A stretch of 64,000 bases of DNA, taken from the NCBI GenBank assembly GCA_025403435.1, contig CM046354.1, positions 39,359,041 through 39,423,040 on the forward strand. The letters run 5' to 3'. Positions 63,291 through 64,000 of this stretch are shown piece after piece; the stretch's first letter is position 1, and every line of letters starts with the position of its first letter. The position numbers were made by a program, and so were the translations under genes. The stretch is from Artocarpus heterophyllus. Taxonomy: Eukaryota > Streptophyta > Magnoliopsida > Rosales > Moraceae. The notes beneath the pieces are model-generated. The model searched no databases. It worked only from the letters and a program-made list of their open reading frames with translations, and had not been told where the DNA came from.

Positions 63291-63581
63291 ATGCAGTACC
63301 CAAGAGATTTCCTTAACCTCAATGATTTTATTATGGAAGTATTGCATGTTGAGCAAAACGTGGCTGCGCCTTTAGAGGGTCCCCCAATGGAGATGGAAGA
63401 TGGTGATGAAGATGATGATGGTGATTATGATGATGATGAAAACCTTGAATTTGTTCCAATACCTCCTGAACCTATTATTGCTAGTGACGACGAGTCTACA
63501 GATTCTAGCGAAGAAGAGAAGGAGGAGGACCCTGAAAAGGATCCTAAAAATAGCGATATGTCTGGTGTAGAGTCAGATTAG
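63291..63581 (+). CDS. acidic 96-aa ORF downstream of gag
   Basis: ATG at 63291, with an in-frame stop just upstream. The first 27 residues (FLNLNDFIMEVLHVEQNVAA) look like the C-terminal end of the gag domain. Residues 28-96 are extremely acidic, with long runs of Asp and Glu and some Pro and Ser. No zinc knuckle or protease follows. It may be the tail of a broken gag or a specialised acidic protein; I do not recognise it. Confidence 0.5.
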   Translation: MQYPRDFLNLNDFIMEVLHVEQNVAAPLEGPPMEMEDGDEDDDGDYDDDENLEFVPIPPEPIIASDDESTDSSEEEKEEDPEKDPKNSDMSGVESD

Positions 63582-64000
63582 AAAGAAATGAGCCTAAGAA
63601 GATTTTTATGTATTAAGATGTATGTAAATGTGTAACTAGTATAGTTTTGGCTTTGTTGCCCTTGTATATGAGTGTACCCCCAGTAAGTGGTATCCTTCTC
63701 GATGATAGGGTATATGTTGTTGAAAGAGATAACTGCTCCTAGAAATTATATAACTTGTTTATGTAAGAAAGGAAAGTAAGTATGTATGTCAGTCACTTAT
63801 GTAATGTTTTGGGAACAAAAAATGAAAAAGGAAAAGAAAGAAGTTAATGAAATGCAATGGATGAGATGAGATATTAAGTTTATGCTATTGTTTATGTTTG
63901 CATGTATTTATATTACTTGAAAAAAAATTAATAAATACTATTAAATTAATAGTATGTGCTGACGTAATAAGGAAACTGTACGGTAGGCATATAAGATTAT
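63582..64000 (+). other. internal region of gypsy element, no gene seen
   Basis: AT-rich, with no ORF of note and no protease or RT motif up to the window end. This hints at a non-autonomous interior. Confidence 0.4.

Larger units (their letters stand above)
59655..64000 (+). mobile_element. Ty3/gypsy-type element, 5' part (continues past window)
   Basis: LTR, tRNA-iMet PBS and gag-like sequence in that order on the plus strand. The same LTR family forms the solo LTR at 12309-27830. No RT is reached before the window ends, so autonomy cannot be judged. Confidence 0.88.

Overview
This is a nuclear window from a flowering plant, probably a eudicot. It has AT-rich intergenic DNA, spliced genes, Ty1/copia and Ty3/gypsy LTR retrotransposons with tRNA-iMet primer sites, and a nuclear copy of plastid atpA. 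It holds one clear host gene, an AED3-like aspartyl protease with three exons (8324-11941). Nearly everything else is mobile DNA at several nesting levels; many insertions keep an exact 5-bp target-site duplication (TSD).

Layout. 1-5969: 3' part of a decayed copia element (+) with its 3' LTR, lying against a gypsy LTR remnant (to 7066). 7067-12308: the protease gene and flanks. 12309-27830: a three-level nest. A gypsy solo LTR (TSD tattg) holds a second gypsy solo LTR on the other strand (12849-25345, TSD cccaa), which holds a full-length, very young copia element (14397-24070, minus, TSD gaatg). 28752-29058 and 47061-47380: two copies of one dispersed repeat. Between them are a copia solo LTR, an inverted LTR scrap and a badly decayed copia element whose 3' LTR was split twice, by a 9.1-kb gypsy-type element (35436-44534, TSD gatat) and by a 1.35-kb solo LTR (44981-46330, TSD gttag). 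47381-59654: tandem duplications, a SINE, an 85-bp minisatellite, a copia LTR remnant and the plastid fragment. 59655-64000: the 5' end of another gypsy element, with LTR, PBS, gag remnant and an acidic ORF.

The most interesting object is the element at 35436-44534. Its 2355-bp LTRs differ at only two positions, and it keeps PBS and PPT, but it has no recognisable gag, protease, reverse transcriptase or integrase. It carries two intact minus-strand ORFs instead: a 173-aa zinc-finger protein resembling the nucleic-acid-binding proteins of carlaviruses, and a 216-aa intronless homologue of LOG, the cytokinin-activating phosphoribohydrolase, with a changed active-site region. It looks like a non-autonomous element, moved in trans, that captured a host hormone gene and a possible viral regulator. 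I know of no described element of this kind.

Two further patterns stand out. Arrays of a CGGCCTGCCG motif spaced 21-22 bp recur in copia LTRs, a copia leader and gypsy LTRs. Five consecutive predicted hairpins in the young copia leader include four with the same CCTAGGGG core at the apex.
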